64,000 bases of DNA from Pseudomonas fontis (GTDB taxonomy: Bacteria > Pseudomonadota > Gammaproteobacteria > Pseudomonadales > Pseudomonadaceae): NCBI RefSeq assembly GCF_028656955.1, contig NZ_JAMDGY010000024.1:274196-338195 (forward strand). Reading direction: 5' to 3'. Under the pieces are notes generated by a model, which worked only from the letters and a program-made list of their open reading frames with translations, was not told the origin of the DNA and did not search any database. The position numbers and the translations under genes were made by a program. Below, one piece after another: positions 35,112 to 44,526 of this stretch (its first letter is position 1; every line of letters begins with the position of its first letter).

Positions 35112-35777
35112 TCAGTTGCCTTGCAGGCTAGGCGGCATGCACACACCGGTACCACCGATGCCGCAATAGCCTTCAGGGTTCTTGGCCAGGTACTGCTGGT
35201 GGTAGGCCTCGGCGAAGAACACGGTTGGCGCCTGCTCGACCTCGGTGGTGATCTCGCCGAAGCCGGCCTTGCTCAGCTCAGCCTGGAACGCCGCTTTGCT
35301 GGCCAGTGCCTGGTCGAGGTGCTGTGGGCTGGTGCAGTAGATCACCGAGCGGTACTGGGTGCCGATGTCGTTGCCCTGGCGCATGCCCTGGGTCGGGTTG
35401 TGCAGTTCCCAGAACATGGTCAGCAGCTCTTCATAGCTGAGCTTGTCCTTGTCGAACACCACCAGCACCACTTCGGTGTGGCCGGTCAGGCCCGAGCAGA
35501 CTTCTTCATAGGTCGGGTTGGGGGTGAAGCCGCCGGCATAACCCACCACGGTGCTGACCACGCCGTCGCGCTGCCAGAAGCGGCGCTCGGCGCCCCAGAA
35601 GCAGCCCAGGCCGAAAATCGCGAAGTCGACGTTTTCGAAGAACGGGCCCAGCAGCGGGGTTTCTTTGAAGACGAAGTGTTTTTCAGGCAGGGCCATCGGT
35701 GTTTCGCGGCCAGGCAGCGCCTGTTCCGCAGTAGGCAGGACGTTTTTGTGCACGAGAATCTCCGAACGCAGGACCAT
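35112..35777 (-). CDS. msrA: Peptide methionine sulfoxide reductase MsrA
   Basis: A 221-aa enzyme that reduces methionine-S-sulfoxide in proteins. The active site is [13 protein letters not shown] (C59), with the family stretches [22 protein letters not shown] and the C-terminal [13 protein letters not shown] carrying candidate resolving cysteines. It is slightly longer at the N-terminus than the short MsrA forms. It sits next to dipA, as in P. aeruginosa (PA5018/PA5017). Confidence 0.94.
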   Translation of the reverse strand: MVLRSEILVHKNVLPTAEQALPGRETPMALPEKHFVFKETPLLGPFFENVDFAIFGLGCFWGAERRFWQRDGVVSTVVGYAGGFTPNPTYEEVCSGLTGHTEVVLVVFDKDKLSYEELLTMFWELHNPTQGMRQGNDIGTQYRSVIYCTSPQHLDQALASKAAFQAELSKAGFGEITTEVEQAPTVFFAEAYHQQYLAKNPEGYCGIGGTGVCMPPSLQGN

Positions 35778-35845
35778 GACCCATTCCTCTTCAAGGCAGG
35801 ATGTTTAGGGATAGACCGATAGTGTGCCCGAGTGTTACAGCGCTG

Positions 35846-38539
35846 TCAGGCGATTGGGCCACGAGGATAGCGCCGCAGCTTCTCGACCAGTTCGGCGCCG
35901 GGAATCGGCCGGTCGAACAGGTAGCCCTGGCCGACGTCGCAACGGTGGCGGCGCAGGAAGGCCAGCTGCTCGGCGGTTTCGATGCCTTCGGCGACCACCT
36001 TGAGCTTGAGGTTGTGGGCCATGGCCACCACCGCCGAGGTGATTTCCATGTCGTCCTGGTTGTCCGGGATCTCGTGGATGAAGCTGCGATCGATCTTGAT
36101 GATGTCGATCGGGAATTTCTTCAGGTAGCTGAGCGAGGAATAGCCGGTGCCGAAATCGTCCATGGCCAGGGTCAGGCCCAGTTGCTTGAGCTGGTCGAGC
36201 TGGCGGTGGGTGTCTTCGGTGGCTTCCAGCAGCAGGCCTTCGGTCAGCTCCAGCTCCAGCAGGTGCGGGGGCAGGGCTTCTTCCTTGAGGATGTTGGCAA
36301 TCGAGGCCACCAGGTCAGGGTCGGAGAACTGCTTGGGCGACAAGTTGATCGCCACCTGCAGGTTGCCCAGCCCCTCGGCGCTCAGTTGCATGCTCATGCG
36401 GCAGGCCTGGCGGGCGATCCACTTGCCGATGGGGATGATCAGGCCGGTTTCTTCGGCCACGCTGATGAACTGGTCCGGGCGGATCATGCCCTTTTCCGGG
36501 TGGTTCCAGCGCAGCAGCGCCTCCAGCCCGAGCAGGCGCCCGCTGCGCAGGCACAGCTTGGGCTGGTAGAAGACATCCAGCTCGTTCTGGGTCAGGGCGC
36601 GGCGCAGGTTGTTCTCGACGAACAGCTTGTAGCTGGCCTCGGCGTTCAGTGCCTCGGTGAAGACCTGCACCTGGTGTTTGCCGTTGGCCTTGGCCTTGTG
36701 CAGCGCCAGGCCTGCGTTCTTCATCAGGGTTTGCGGGTCGCGCCCGTGCAGCGGCGCGCAGGCCAGGCCTACGGAGCCGGTGACGTTGATCAGCTGGTTG
36801 TCGACGAACATCGGCTTGTCGAGGGTGCGCAGCAGTAGCAGGGCGGTTTGCTGGCCGCTCTCCAGGGTGGTGTCTTCGAGCAGCACGGCAAATTCGTTGC
36901 TGGCAAAGCGCGCCAGGCTGCCGCCGGGGCTCAGGCTGTTGCGCAGGCGCCGGGCCAGGCTGATCAGCAGCTTGTCGCCGGTGTGGTGGCCGAGGCTGTC
37001 GTTGATCCGCTTGAAGTTGTCGATGTCTACCAGCAGCAGGCAGATCGGGCTGTCGCTGTCGCGCTCGAAGCGTTCATCGAGGCTGCGGATGAACGCCGGG
37101 CGGTTGCCCAGGCTGGTCAGGTTGTCGGTGTAAGCCAGGCGCTCGATGCGCTGCTGGGCCAACTTGGACTGGGTGATGTCTTCGTAGATGCCGATGTAGT
37201 GGGTCAGTTCGCGGTTGTCCCCGTAGACCTTGGAGATCGACAGCTGGCCCCAGTAGGGTTCGAGGTTCTTGCGTCGGCTTTTGAATTCGCCTTGCCAGCT
37301 GTTGCCCATGGCCAGGCTCGACGGTGAGTCGAACAGCAGCTCGCTGAGGTTTTCCAGGGCCGAGAGCTCCGACAGGCGATGGCCGTGGACTTCCTCGGTG
37401 CTGTACTGGGTGATGGCGGTGAAGCTTGGGTTGACGTACTCGACCACGCCGTCGCGGTTGACCAGCAGGAAGGCGTTGGCGCTTTGCTCGACGGCGCGCT
37501 GGAACAGGTGCAGGGCGCTGGTGGCGGTGCGGCGGTTGTGGTTGTTGATGACCTGGGCGAACTGGTCGGCCAGTTCGCCGGCGAAGGCGATTTCGTCGGT
37601 TTGCCAGGCGCGCGGGCTGCCGGTCTGTTCCAGGCAGAGCACGCCAACCACCTGGCCGTCGATGCGGATGCTGGCGTCGAGCATGGCATTGATGTCGCGC
37701 GGGCGCAGGCTTTCGGCCATGTCGCGGGTGCGTGGGTCGTGGTTGGCGTTGTGCGCGTCGATGGCCCGGCTGGTGTGCAGGGCTTCGAGGTAGTCGGGGA
37801 AGCGGCTGGCGTCGATCGGCTCGGGCAGGAAGTGTTCCTGGTTTTCGCGGTAGAACGCCGAGATCGGCTCCAGGCGTTGGTCTTCCAGGTACCAGATGCT
37901 GGCGCAGTCGATCTTGTAGATTTCGCTGGCGCTGCGGGTGATCAGCTCGGCGGCTTCCTGCAGGGAGTTCTCGGCGCTGTAGCGTTGGCGGGCCAGGCGC
38001 AGGATCAGGTCCTGCTGGGCGCGTACGCGTTCCAGGTGTTCGAGTTGTTCCTGCTGGGCTTGCTGGTTCAGTTGCAGGGCGATTTGCAGGCGGTTGTTGC
38101 GGGTTTCCAGCTCGCTGGGCGAGAGGTCGGCGGCGTCGCCTGGTTGGCTGTCGAGCACCAGCAGGTAGCCGCGCAGGAGCTGGCGGTTGTGCTGTTTGTA
38201 GGCTTCGCCCAGCTCCAGCAGGCTCATCGGGCCCTGGGCGGTGTGCAGGGTGTAGCGTGCCAGGTAATGCGGGCGCTGGGCGAGTTGTGCCTGGATGGTG
38301 TCGTGTAGCCGGTAGCGGGCTTCGGGTTCCATCAGGCTGGCGTAGGGGGAGCCGACCAGTGCGCAGAGGTCGACGGCGGCCATGCCGAAATGCCGTTCGC
38401 AGCTGGGGTCGAGGAACAGCATGGCCCAGCTGGCCTCATTCAGCCGCTCGAAACGCAGCATGCCGAGCCGCGAGGGCACCGGCAACTGCGTCACTACCTC
38501 GGCCGCCATACGGCTGGCGGCATCAGGTTGGCTTTTCAT
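35846..38539 (-). CDS. dipA: Cyclic-di-GMP phosphodiesterase DipA (PAS-GAF-PAS-GGDEF-EAL)
   Basis: An 897-aa cytoplasmic protein. Rough order is PAS (about 20-130), GAF (about 180-330), PAS (about 345-460), GGDEF (about 465-630), EAL (about 640-890). The GGDEF signature reads ASNEF near residue 543, so cyclase activity is unlikely. The EAL domain keeps EALLRW (about 671), NLSPKQFS, ELTEGLLL, DDFGTGYSS and KIDRSF, so phosphodiesterase activity is expected. Its position between msrA and aceF matches PA5017 DipA/Pch of P. aeruginosa, needed for biofilm dispersal and found at the flagellated pole. Confidence 0.9.
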   Translation of the reverse strand: MKSQPDAASRMAAEVVTQLPVPSRLGMLRFERLNEASWAMLFLDPSCERHFGMAAVDLCALVGSPYASLMEPEARYRLHDTIQAQLAQRPHYLARYTLHTAQGPMSLLELGEAYKQHNRQLLRGYLLVLDSQPGDAADLSPSELETRNNRLQIALQLNQQAQQEQLEHLERVRAQQDLILRLARQRYSAENSLQEAAELITRSASEIYKIDCASIWYLEDQRLEPISAFYRENQEHFLPEPIDASRFPDYLEALHTSRAIDAHNANHDPRTRDMAESLRPRDINAMLDASIRIDGQVVGVLCLEQTGSPRAWQTDEIAFAGELADQFAQVINNHNRRTATSALHLFQRAVEQSANAFLLVNRDGVVEYVNPSFTAITQYSTEEVHGHRLSELSALENLSELLFDSPSSLAMGNSWQGEFKSRRKNLEPYWGQLSISKVYGDNRELTHYIGIYEDITQSKLAQQRIERLAYTDNLTSLGNRPAFIRSLDERFERDSDSPICLLLVDIDNFKRINDSLGHHTGDKLLISLARRLRNSLSPGGSLARFASNEFAVLLEDTTLESGQQTALLLLRTLDKPMFVDNQLINVTGSVGLACAPLHGRDPQTLMKNAGLALHKAKANGKHQVQVFTEALNAEASYKLFVENNLRRALTQNELDVFYQPKLCLRSGRLLGLEALLRWNHPEKGMIRPDQFISVAEETGLIIPIGKWIARQACRMSMQLSAEGLGNLQVAINLSPKQFSDPDLVASIANILKEEALPPHLLELELTEGLLLEATEDTHRQLDQLKQLGLTLAMDDFGTGYSSLSYLKKFPIDIIKIDRSFIHEIPDNQDDMEITSAVVAMAHNLKLKVVAEGIETAEQLAFLRRHRCDVGQGYLFDRPIPGAELVEKLRRYPRGPIA

Positions 38540-38805
38540 TGAGAGCTCGCTTCAAGAGGGCTGTTTGCGCGGGCTGGGCACTGTGCTGCTACGCGATTGG
38601 GCAAGGTTGCATCATGCGCTTGAGGCTGACAAGCGATACAGCAGGGTACCTGTGGACATTGTGTCGGCAGGGTGGGGGAAATCTTCAGTGCGCCGGGCAA
38701 TTTCGTAGCCGCTGCCGTGAGGCTGCGCTGGAGCCCCGCAGGGCTCCCAAAGGCGGCGCCTGCGGTGCAGGCGAGCGCAGCCTGACGGCAGCGGCTACAA
38801 CGGCG
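38540..38805. other. Intergenic region upstream of dipA
   Basis: This 266-base gap holds the dipA promoter region and a full family 2 repeat (38705-38799). I see no gene in it. Confidence 0.7.
38705..38799. repeat. Long palindromic repeat, family 2 (copy 4)
   Basis: A full-length copy with both arms (GTAGCCGCTGCCG at left, GGCAGCGGCTACA at right). It ends seven bases before the DUF6124 stop. Confidence 0.85.
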
Positions 38806-39102
38806 TTATTGCGGGGCGTTGAGGGTTACGCCGTCGAGCAGGGCATTGATCAGGCCGTAGGCCAGTTCCACGGATTGTTGCGTGCACTGCATGAAGCCCA
38901 GGGACGGGTCCTGGCCCAGCTCGATGGCCTGGGTGCAGGTGATGTTGGCGCATTTGAGCAGCATCGCGACATGGGTGGGGGCGTCTTCGGCACCGATGCC
39001 GGGGGCTACGCAGAAGATGTCATCGTGTTCGCTGCAATGGCCGATGGAGTGTTGGGTTGTTTGGCAGCCGGCTAGCGGGGGATCTGGGACGATTTTTTTC
39101 AT
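38806..39102 (-). CDS. DUF6124/DUF3077-type small protein
   Basis: A 98-aa protein, MKKIVPDPPLAG at the start, with several cysteines and a helical C-terminal half (SVELAYGLINALLDG). This is a Pseudomonas-specific small family of unknown function that usually occurs in several copies per genome. The N-terminal Lys/Pro motif is its most recognisable part. A short open frame ends 15 bases upstream (39118-39306) and may be coupled to it. Confidence 0.75.
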   Translation of the reverse strand: MKKIVPDPPLAGCQTTQHSIGHCSEHDDIFCVAPGIGAEDAPTHVAMLLKCANITCTQAIELGQDPSLGFMQCTQQSVELAYGLINALLDGVTLNAPQ

Positions 39103-39117
39103 GGCAAATCACTTCAT

Positions 39118-39306
39118 CTAGGTGAAATTGACACTGCCAATAGTCGTCGCCAAACGAAAGGGTGGCAGCCACGTACGGGTTGGCGAACCGGCGATGAAGG
39201 AACCGGCAGGGCCTAGGCCCTCCCGTACGCAGACCGCCATAAACTGGAAGTCTCGATTCATCAAAGCCGAGTCGCCAAACCCGGTCACTGGTTTTTCAGT
39301 GACCAA
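39118..39306 (-). CDS. Possible small ORF upstream of the DUF6124 gene
   Basis: A 62-codon frame beginning TTG, with FGDSALMNRDFQFMAVCVRE and SPTRTWLPPFRLATT. It ends 15 bases before the DUF6124 start on the same strand. Its composition is protein-like, and I have the impression of similar short frames before DUF3077/6124 genes in other Pseudomonas. It has no strong ribosome site. It overlaps a hairpin at its 5' end (GGTCACTG-6-CAGTGACC, 39283-39304). It could instead be a structured leader RNA. Confidence 0.35.
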   Translation of the reverse strand: MVTEKPVTGFGDSALMNRDFQFMAVCVREGLGPAGSFIAGSPTRTWLPPFRLATTIGSVNFT

Positions 39307-39434
39307 CCGAGCCTAGTGGCAGGGCTCTAAGGCGGCAATCTGGACTTTTCAGAAGATCGAGTAGGATACGTCGTAGGACCTAGGGTGACTATGTAGGCTG
39401 TTTCTGTTTCTTCAGTAGGAACATTGATGGTTTT

Positions 39435-39460
39435 TGTGGGAGCTGGCTTTGCCAGCGATG
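39435..39460. repeat. REP element, single variant copy
   Basis: TGTGGGAGCTGGCTTTGCC followed by AGCGATG. It is a degenerate REP variant without a partner nearby. Confidence 0.8.
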
Positions 39461-39672
39461 CTTTTGATGGGTTTTTTGTGAGCTTATCCATTGAATTTAT
39501 TGGGCTTTTTGGCCCCTTCCGCCCACGCTCCGTGGGGCCGGAAGACCGAGTCGTATGCAGAATGTGTGTACGCCACGCAAAGCAAGAGCGAAGCGAATTG
39601 TGCGTGTGACCTTGATCTGTTTTTGACTTTGATTTTGATCTGAGCGCCCCGTCTTCCAGAGGCTGAGCGGAG

Positions 39673-39776
39673 GTGTCGTTAAACGGGCGGGGGCGTAGCC
39701 CCCTTCGGCGTAAGCCGAAGACGCGAGGCGTGCAAGTTGCGCAGCAACTTGTGTCCGCGGGCCCGTTTAACGGCAC
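39673..39776. other. 104-nt multi-hairpin element (outer stem enclosing four hairpins)
   Basis: The outer arms GTGTCGTTAAACGGGC (39673-39688) and GCCCGTTTAACGGCAC (39761-39776) pair over 16 positions with one wobble. Inside, in order, are GGGGGC-GTA-GCCCCC (39689-39703), TTCGGC-GTAA-GCCGAA (39704-39719, a GNRA-type loop as RNA), ACGC-GAG-GCGT (39721-39731) and CAAGTTGC-GCA-GCAACTTG (39733-39751). The result is a five-way-junction fold in either strand. It could be a structured RNA or a mobile palindromic repeat. No promoter is identified. Confidence 0.6.
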
Positions 39777-39831
39777 CGGAGTGAAGGGGCCCGGAGCGCA
39801 GCGTAGGGCCGAATGGTGGGGCGAGCCTTTT

Positions 39832-39860
39832 GGTTACTTTGGGGCTTTTCCAAAGTGACC
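39832..39860. other. Hairpin downstream of the multi-hairpin element
   Basis: GGTTACTTTGG pairs with CCAAAGTGACC around a 7-base loop (11-bp stem with one wobble). CCGCC-GTAA-GGGCGG follows at once (39860-39874). This combination seems to recur in Pseudomonas intergenic regions, from memory. Confidence 0.6.
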
Positions 39861-39932
39861 CGCCGTAAGGGCGGAAGGGGCCCTCAGGGCCAGTAAATAA
39901 AAGGGATAAGTTCACCAAATGCCCATCAAGAG

Positions 39933-39958
39933 CATCGCCGGCAAGGCCGGCTCCCACA
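39933..39958. repeat. REP element, single copy
   Basis: Standard CATCGCCGGCAAGGCC core with the GGCTCCCACA tail. Confidence 0.9.
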
Positions 39959-40030
39959 GTGTCAAACTCCCAAGTGACTAACTCCACAGTAGCCAGCCCC
40001 ACAAAAGACCATCTCAACTTTCTACCAGAC

Positions 40031-40059
40031 AAAAAAAAGCCCCGCCAAAACTGACGGGG
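40031..40059 (-). terminator. Intrinsic terminator of aceEF
   Basis: On the minus strand CCCCGTCA-GTTT-TGGCGGGG forms an 8-bp stem (one wobble), followed by C and eight T. It lies 70 bases past the aceF stop. Confidence 0.92.
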
Positions 40060-40128
40060 TTGAGGTACGAGCGTGGCAGCTCGAAAGGGATACCCTGCCT
40101 TCCCCGGGAGGAAGGCAGGTAAAGCAAA

Positions 40129-41757
40129 TTACAGCAGCATGGTGCGGATGTCGGTCAGCAGGTCGCCCAGGCGCTTGGTGAAGCGCGCGGCTGCGGCACC
40201 GTTGATCACCCGGTGATCGTACGACAGCGACAGCGGCAGCATCAGCTTAGGCTGGAAGGCTTTGCCGTCCCACACAGGCTGAATGGTCGCCTTCGACACA
40301 CCGAGGATCGCCACTTCTGGCGCATTGACGATCGGCGTAAAGCCGGTGCCGCCGATGTGCCCGAGGCTGGAGATGGTGAAGCAGGCGCCTTGCATGTCGT
40401 CTGCCGAAAGCTTCTTGGTCCGGGCTTTTTCAGCCAGGGCCGCCGCTTCAGCAGCCAGTTGCAGCAGGCTCTTCTGATCAACGTTCTTGATCACAGGCAC
40501 CAGCAGGCCATCCGGGGTGTCCACGGCAAAGCCGATGTTCACGTACTTCTTGCGGATGATCGCCTTGCCGCTAGGGGCCAGCGACGCGTTGAAGTCCGGC
40601 AGTTCCTTGAGCAGGTGGGCACAGGCCTTGAGCAGCAGCGGCAGAACGGTCAGCTTGACGCCAGCCTTCTCTGCAACGGCTTTCTGCGCAACGCGGAAGG
40701 CTTCCAGCTCGGTGATGTCGGCGCTGTCGAACTGGGTAACGTGAGGCACGTTCAGCCAGCTGCGATGCAGGTTGGTAGCACCCACTTGCATCAGACGGGT
40801 CATCGCGACTTCTTCGATCTCGCCGAAACGGCTGAAATCGACTTCCGGAATCGGCGGGATGCCAGCACCACCGGTTGCGCCGGCAGCAGGGGCAGCCTTG
40901 GCCTTCTGCATCATGGCCTTGACGTAAGCCTGCACGTCTTCTTTCAGCACACGACCATGCGGGCCAGTCGAAGCAACCGCATTCAGCTCGACGCCGAATT
41001 CACGGGCCAGCTGACGCACGGCTGGGCCGGCGTGAACCTTGGCACCGCTGGCAGCCGCAGGGGCGGCAACCGGAGCAGCCTCAACCTTGGCAGCAGGGGC
41101 TGGAGCAGCAGCGGCAGGCGCTGCGGCAGCAGCAGGTGCAGCCGCCGGAGCTGGCGCAGCGGCAGGTGCAGCACCGGCCACTTTCAGCTTGATGATCAGG
41201 TCGCCGGTACCGACTTCGTCGTCCAGCTTGGCAATCACGGCTTCGACAACGCCAGCAGCAGGAGATGGGATCTCCATCGAGGCCTTGTCGGATTCCAGGG
41301 TGATCAGCGACTGGTCAGCTTCGACGCTGTCGCCGACCTTGACCAGCACTTCAATGATCTTGGCCTTGCCCGACGAGCCGATGTCCGGAACATGAATGTC
41401 CTGGACAGTGGCTGCAGCAGGCGCAGCAGCCGGGGCTGGTGCAGCTTCTGCCACTGGTGCGGCAGCAGGTGCAGCGGCAGCAGCCGGGGCCGCAGCGGCC
41501 GGAGCCTCAGGCGCGGCAGCGGCGCCCTCGACTTCCAGTTCCAGCAACTCGTCGCCTTCTTTCAGGCGGTCGCCCAGCTTGACCTTCAGCGACTTGATCA
41601 CACCGGCCTTTGGCGCAGGGATCTCCATGGAGGCCTTGTCGGACTCCAGGGTCAGCAGGCTTTGGTCAGCCTCGATGCGGTCGCCGACTTTGACGAACAG
41701 CTCAATGATTTCACCTTCACCGCTGCCGATGTCAGGTACGCGAATGAGTTCGCTCAC
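40129..41757 (-). CDS. aceF: Pyruvate dehydrogenase E2, dihydrolipoamide acetyltransferase
   Basis: A 542-aa E2 subunit. Two lipoyl domains (about 1-75 and 118-192) carry the lipoylated lysine in LESDKASMEIP, and are joined by Ala/Pro-rich linkers. A peripheral-subunit-binding domain follows (AGPAVRQLAREFGVELNAV, about 245), then the catalytic domain with LSLSYDHRVINGAAAARF near the C-terminus. It transfers acetyl groups to CoA. It is 13 bases after aceE and ends in a clear terminator. Confidence 0.95.
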   Translation of the reverse strand: MSELIRVPDIGSGEGEIIELFVKVGDRIEADQSLLTLESDKASMEIPAPKAGVIKSLKVKLGDRLKEGDELLELEVEGAAAAPEAPAAAAPAAAAAPAAAPVAEAAPAPAAAPAAATVQDIHVPDIGSSGKAKIIEVLVKVGDSVEADQSLITLESDKASMEIPSPAAGVVEAVIAKLDDEVGTGDLIIKLKVAGAAPAAAPAPAAAPAAAAAPAAAAPAPAAKVEAAPVAAPAAASGAKVHAGPAVRQLAREFGVELNAVASTGPHGRVLKEDVQAYVKAMMQKAKAAPAAGATGGAGIPPIPEVDFSRFGEIEEVAMTRLMQVGATNLHRSWLNVPHVTQFDSADITELEAFRVAQKAVAEKAGVKLTVLPLLLKACAHLLKELPDFNASLAPSGKAIIRKKYVNIGFAVDTPDGLLVPVIKNVDQKSLLQLAAEAAALAEKARTKKLSADDMQGACFTISSLGHIGGTGFTPIVNAPEVAILGVSKATIQPVWDGKAFQPKLMLPLSLSYDHRVINGAAAARFTKRLGDLLTDIRTMLL

Positions 41758-41770
41758 TTAAAAATACTCC

Positions 41771-44416
41771 TCAGCAGTCCAGTGGGTTGCGTTTGTCCGG
41801 GTTGATACCGAACTTGGTGATGGCATCGGCCACGACCTTAGGTTCGATCTCACCACGGTCAGCCAAGGCTTCCAGGGCAGCCAGCACGACAAAGTGACGG
41901 TCAACTTCGAAGAAGTGACGCAGCTTCTTGCGGCTGTCGCTGCGACCGTAGCCATCGGTACCCAGGACTTTGAACTCTTTGCTCGGCACCCACTGACGAA
42001 TCTGTTCGGCGAACAGCTTCATGTAGTCGGTAGAGGCAATGACCGGGCCCTTACGGCCAGCCAGGCACTCTTCAACGTAGGTCAGTTGCGGTTTCTGACC
42101 CGGCTTCAGGCGGTTGCTGCGCTCTACGGCCAGGCCGTTGCGACGCAGTTCGTTGAAGCTGGTAACGCTCCAGACGTCAGCACCGATGTTGAAGTCGTCA
42201 CGCAGGATTTTCGCTGCTTCACGCACTTCACGCAGGATGGTGCCCGAACCCATCAGCTGCACGTGGTGTGCGGCGTCGCGGGTGTCTTCTTCAAGCAGGT
42301 ACATGCCCTTGATGATGCCTTCCTCGACACCAACCGGCATGGCTGGCTGGGTGTAGGCTTCGTTCATCACGGTGATGTAGTAGAAGACGTCCTGTTGCTC
42401 TTCGGTCATCTTCTTCATGCCGTCCTGAATGATCACCGCCAGCTCGTAGCCGTAGGTCGGATCATAGGTGCGGCAGTTCGGGATGGTGCCAGCCAGCATG
42501 TGGCTGTGACCGTCTTCGTGCTGCAGGCCTTCACCGTTCAGGGTGGTACGCCCGGCGGTGCCGCCGATCAGGAAGCCACGGGTACGGCTGTCGCCAGCGG
42601 CCCAGGCCAGGTCACCGATACGCTGGAAGCCGAACATCGAGTAGAAGATGTAGAACGGCAGCATCGGCTGGTTGTGGTTCGAGTACGCGGTACCGGCAGC
42701 GATGAACGACGACATGGCGCCGGCTTCGTTGATGCCTTCTTCGAGGATCTGGCCCTTCTTGTCCTCGCGGTAGAACATCACCTGGTCTTTATCGACTGGC
42801 TCGTAGAGCTGGCCGACGGAGGAGTAGATGCCCAACTGGCGGAACATGCCTTCCATACCGAAGGTACGGGCTTCGTCCGGGATGATCGGAACGATGCGCT
42901 GACCGATCTCCTTGTCCTTGACCAGCTGCGCGAGGATCCGCACGAAGGCCATGGTGGTGGAGATTTCACGGTCGCCCGAGCCGTCCAGGATAGCCTTGAG
43001 GGTTTCCAGTGGCGGCGTCGGGATGCTGAAGCTCTTGGCGCGACGCTGTGGCACGAAACCACCCAGGGCGGTACGGCGCTCGCTCAGGTAACGGGCTTCG
43101 GCGCTGCCTTCTTCCGGTTTGAAGAACGGCAGGTTTTCCAGCTCGTCGTCCTTGACCGGGATGTCGAAACGATCACGGAACTGACGCAGGCTGTCGACGT
43201 CGACCTTCTTGGTGTTGTGCGCGGTGTTCTTGGCTTCGCCAGCACCGGTACCGTAACCCTTGATGGTCTTGGCCAGGATGACGGTAGGCTGGTCTTTGTG
43301 GTTGACCGCCTGGTGGTACGCCGCGTAGACCTTGTACGGGTCGTGGCCGCCACGGTTGAGCTTCCAGATCTCGTCGTCGGACAGGTCGGCGACCATGGCC
43401 TTGAGCTCTGGGGTGTTGAAGAAGTGCTCACGGACGAACGCGCCGTCCTTGGCCTTGTAGTTCTGGTACTCGCCGTCGATGACTTCGTCCATGCGACGTT
43501 GCAGGATACCGTCGACGTCCTTGGCCAGCAGTGGGTCCCAGAAGCGGCCCCAAACGACCTTGTTGACGTTCCAGCCACCGCCACGGAACACGCCTTCGAG
43601 TTCCTGGATGATCTTGCCGTTGCCGCGAACCGGGCCGTCGAGGCGCTGCAGGTTGCAGTTGATGACGAAGATCAGGTTGTCCAGCTTCTCGCGGCCAGCC
43701 AGGGAGATCGCGCCCAGGGATTCCGGCTCGTCGCACTCGCCGTCGCCCATGAAGCACCAGATCTTCTGCTTGCCGGCAGGGATGTAGCCACGGCTCTCCA
43801 TGTACTTCATGAAGCGCGCCTGGTAGATCGCCTGGATCGGGCCCAGACCCATGGAAACGGTCGGGAACTGCCAGAAGTCAGGCATCAGCCATGGGTGCGG
43901 GTAGCTCGACAGGCCCTGGCCATCGACTTCCTGACGGAAGTTGTTCATCTGGTCTTCGGTGATGCGTCCTTCCATGAAGGCACGGGCGTAGACGCCTGGG
44001 GATGCGTGGCCCTGGAAGTAGATCAGGTCGCCGCCGTGTTCGTCGGTCGGGGCCTGGAAGAAGTAGTTGAAGCCGATGTCATACAGGGTGGCGCTGGAGG
44101 CGAAGCTGGAGATGTGGCCGCCCAGGTCCGAGTCTTTCAGGTTGGTGCGCATGACCATGGCCAACGCGTTCCAGCGAACCAGCGAGCGAATGCGGCGTTC
44201 CATGAACAGGTCGCCAGGCATGCGTGCTTCGTGGGTGACAGGAATCGTGTTGCGGTATGGCGTGGTGATGGCGTACGGCAGCTGGGAGCCACTACGGGTG
44301 GCCAGCTCGCCCATACGGGTCATCAGGTAGTGAGCGCGGTCTTCGCCTTCTTTGTCGAGAACCGACTCCAAGGCGTCCAGCCATTCCTGGGTTTCGACGG
44401 GATCGAGGTCTTGCAT
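41771..44416 (-). CDS. aceE: Pyruvate dehydrogenase E1 component, homodimeric
   Basis: An 881-aa thiamine-diphosphate enzyme that decarboxylates pyruvate and acetylates the E2 lipoyl group. Marks include ThDP-binding GDGECDEPESLGAISLAG with the downstream NCNLQRLDGPVRGNGK, and LVRWNALAMVMRTN near the N-terminus. The start MQDLDPVETQEWLDALES is chosen for its GGAG site and agreement with the family; the longer frame upstream crosses operator DNA. It is first gene of the aceEF operon. Confidence 0.95.
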   Translation of the reverse strand: MQDLDPVETQEWLDALESVLDKEGEDRAHYLMTRMGELATRSGSQLPYAITTPYRNTIPVTHEARMPGDLFMERRIRSLVRWNALAMVMRTNLKDSDLGGHISSFASSATLYDIGFNYFFQAPTDEHGGDLIYFQGHASPGVYARAFMEGRITEDQMNNFRQEVDGQGLSSYPHPWLMPDFWQFPTVSMGLGPIQAIYQARFMKYMESRGYIPAGKQKIWCFMGDGECDEPESLGAISLAGREKLDNLIFVINCNLQRLDGPVRGNGKIIQELEGVFRGGGWNVNKVVWGRFWDPLLAKDVDGILQRRMDEVIDGEYQNYKAKDGAFVREHFFNTPELKAMVADLSDDEIWKLNRGGHDPYKVYAAYHQAVNHKDQPTVILAKTIKGYGTGAGEAKNTAHNTKKVDVDSLRQFRDRFDIPVKDDELENLPFFKPEEGSAEARYLSERRTALGGFVPQRRAKSFSIPTPPLETLKAILDGSGDREISTTMAFVRILAQLVKDKEIGQRIVPIIPDEARTFGMEGMFRQLGIYSSVGQLYEPVDKDQVMFYREDKKGQILEEGINEAGAMSSFIAAGTAYSNHNQPMLPFYIFYSMFGFQRIGDLAWAAGDSRTRGFLIGGTAGRTTLNGEGLQHEDGHSHMLAGTIPNCRTYDPTYGYELAVIIQDGMKKMTEEQQDVFYYITVMNEAYTQPAMPVGVEEGIIKGMYLLEEDTRDAAHHVQLMGSGTILREVREAAKILRDDFNIGADVWSVTSFNELRRNGLAVERSNRLKPGQKPQLTYVEECLAGRKGPVIASTDYMKLFAEQIRQWVPSKEFKVLGTDGYGRSDSRKKLRHFFEVDRHFVVLAALEALADRGEIEPKVVADAITKFGINPDKRNPLDC

Positions 44417-44526
44417 GGCTTGCTCCAGGGCGGAAAGGCTTCCAGAATCGGTTGCCTGAGTTTGCGACTGGCCTTTTGGGCAGACGACATGAAATTCTTG
44501 GATTACCGGAGGGTTGTCCCGGCGGC

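Larger units (their letters stand above)
39307..40128. other. Long structured intergenic region, DUF6124 to aceF
   Basis: About 820 bases without a believable gene. From left to right: 39307-39434, nothing recognised; a REP variant (39435-39460); a nested hairpin (about 39515-39545, CTTCCG to CGGAAG with inner CACG/CGTG); the multi-hairpin element (39673-39776); hairpins at 39832-39860 and 39860-39874; a REP (39933-39958); and the aceF terminator (40031-40059). Open frames here are interrupted repeat sequence. Confidence 0.7.

Noticed and set aside
39327..39776. 149-codon open frame on the minus strand
   Set aside because: It reads through a REP and the multi-hairpin element; composition is explained by these repeats.
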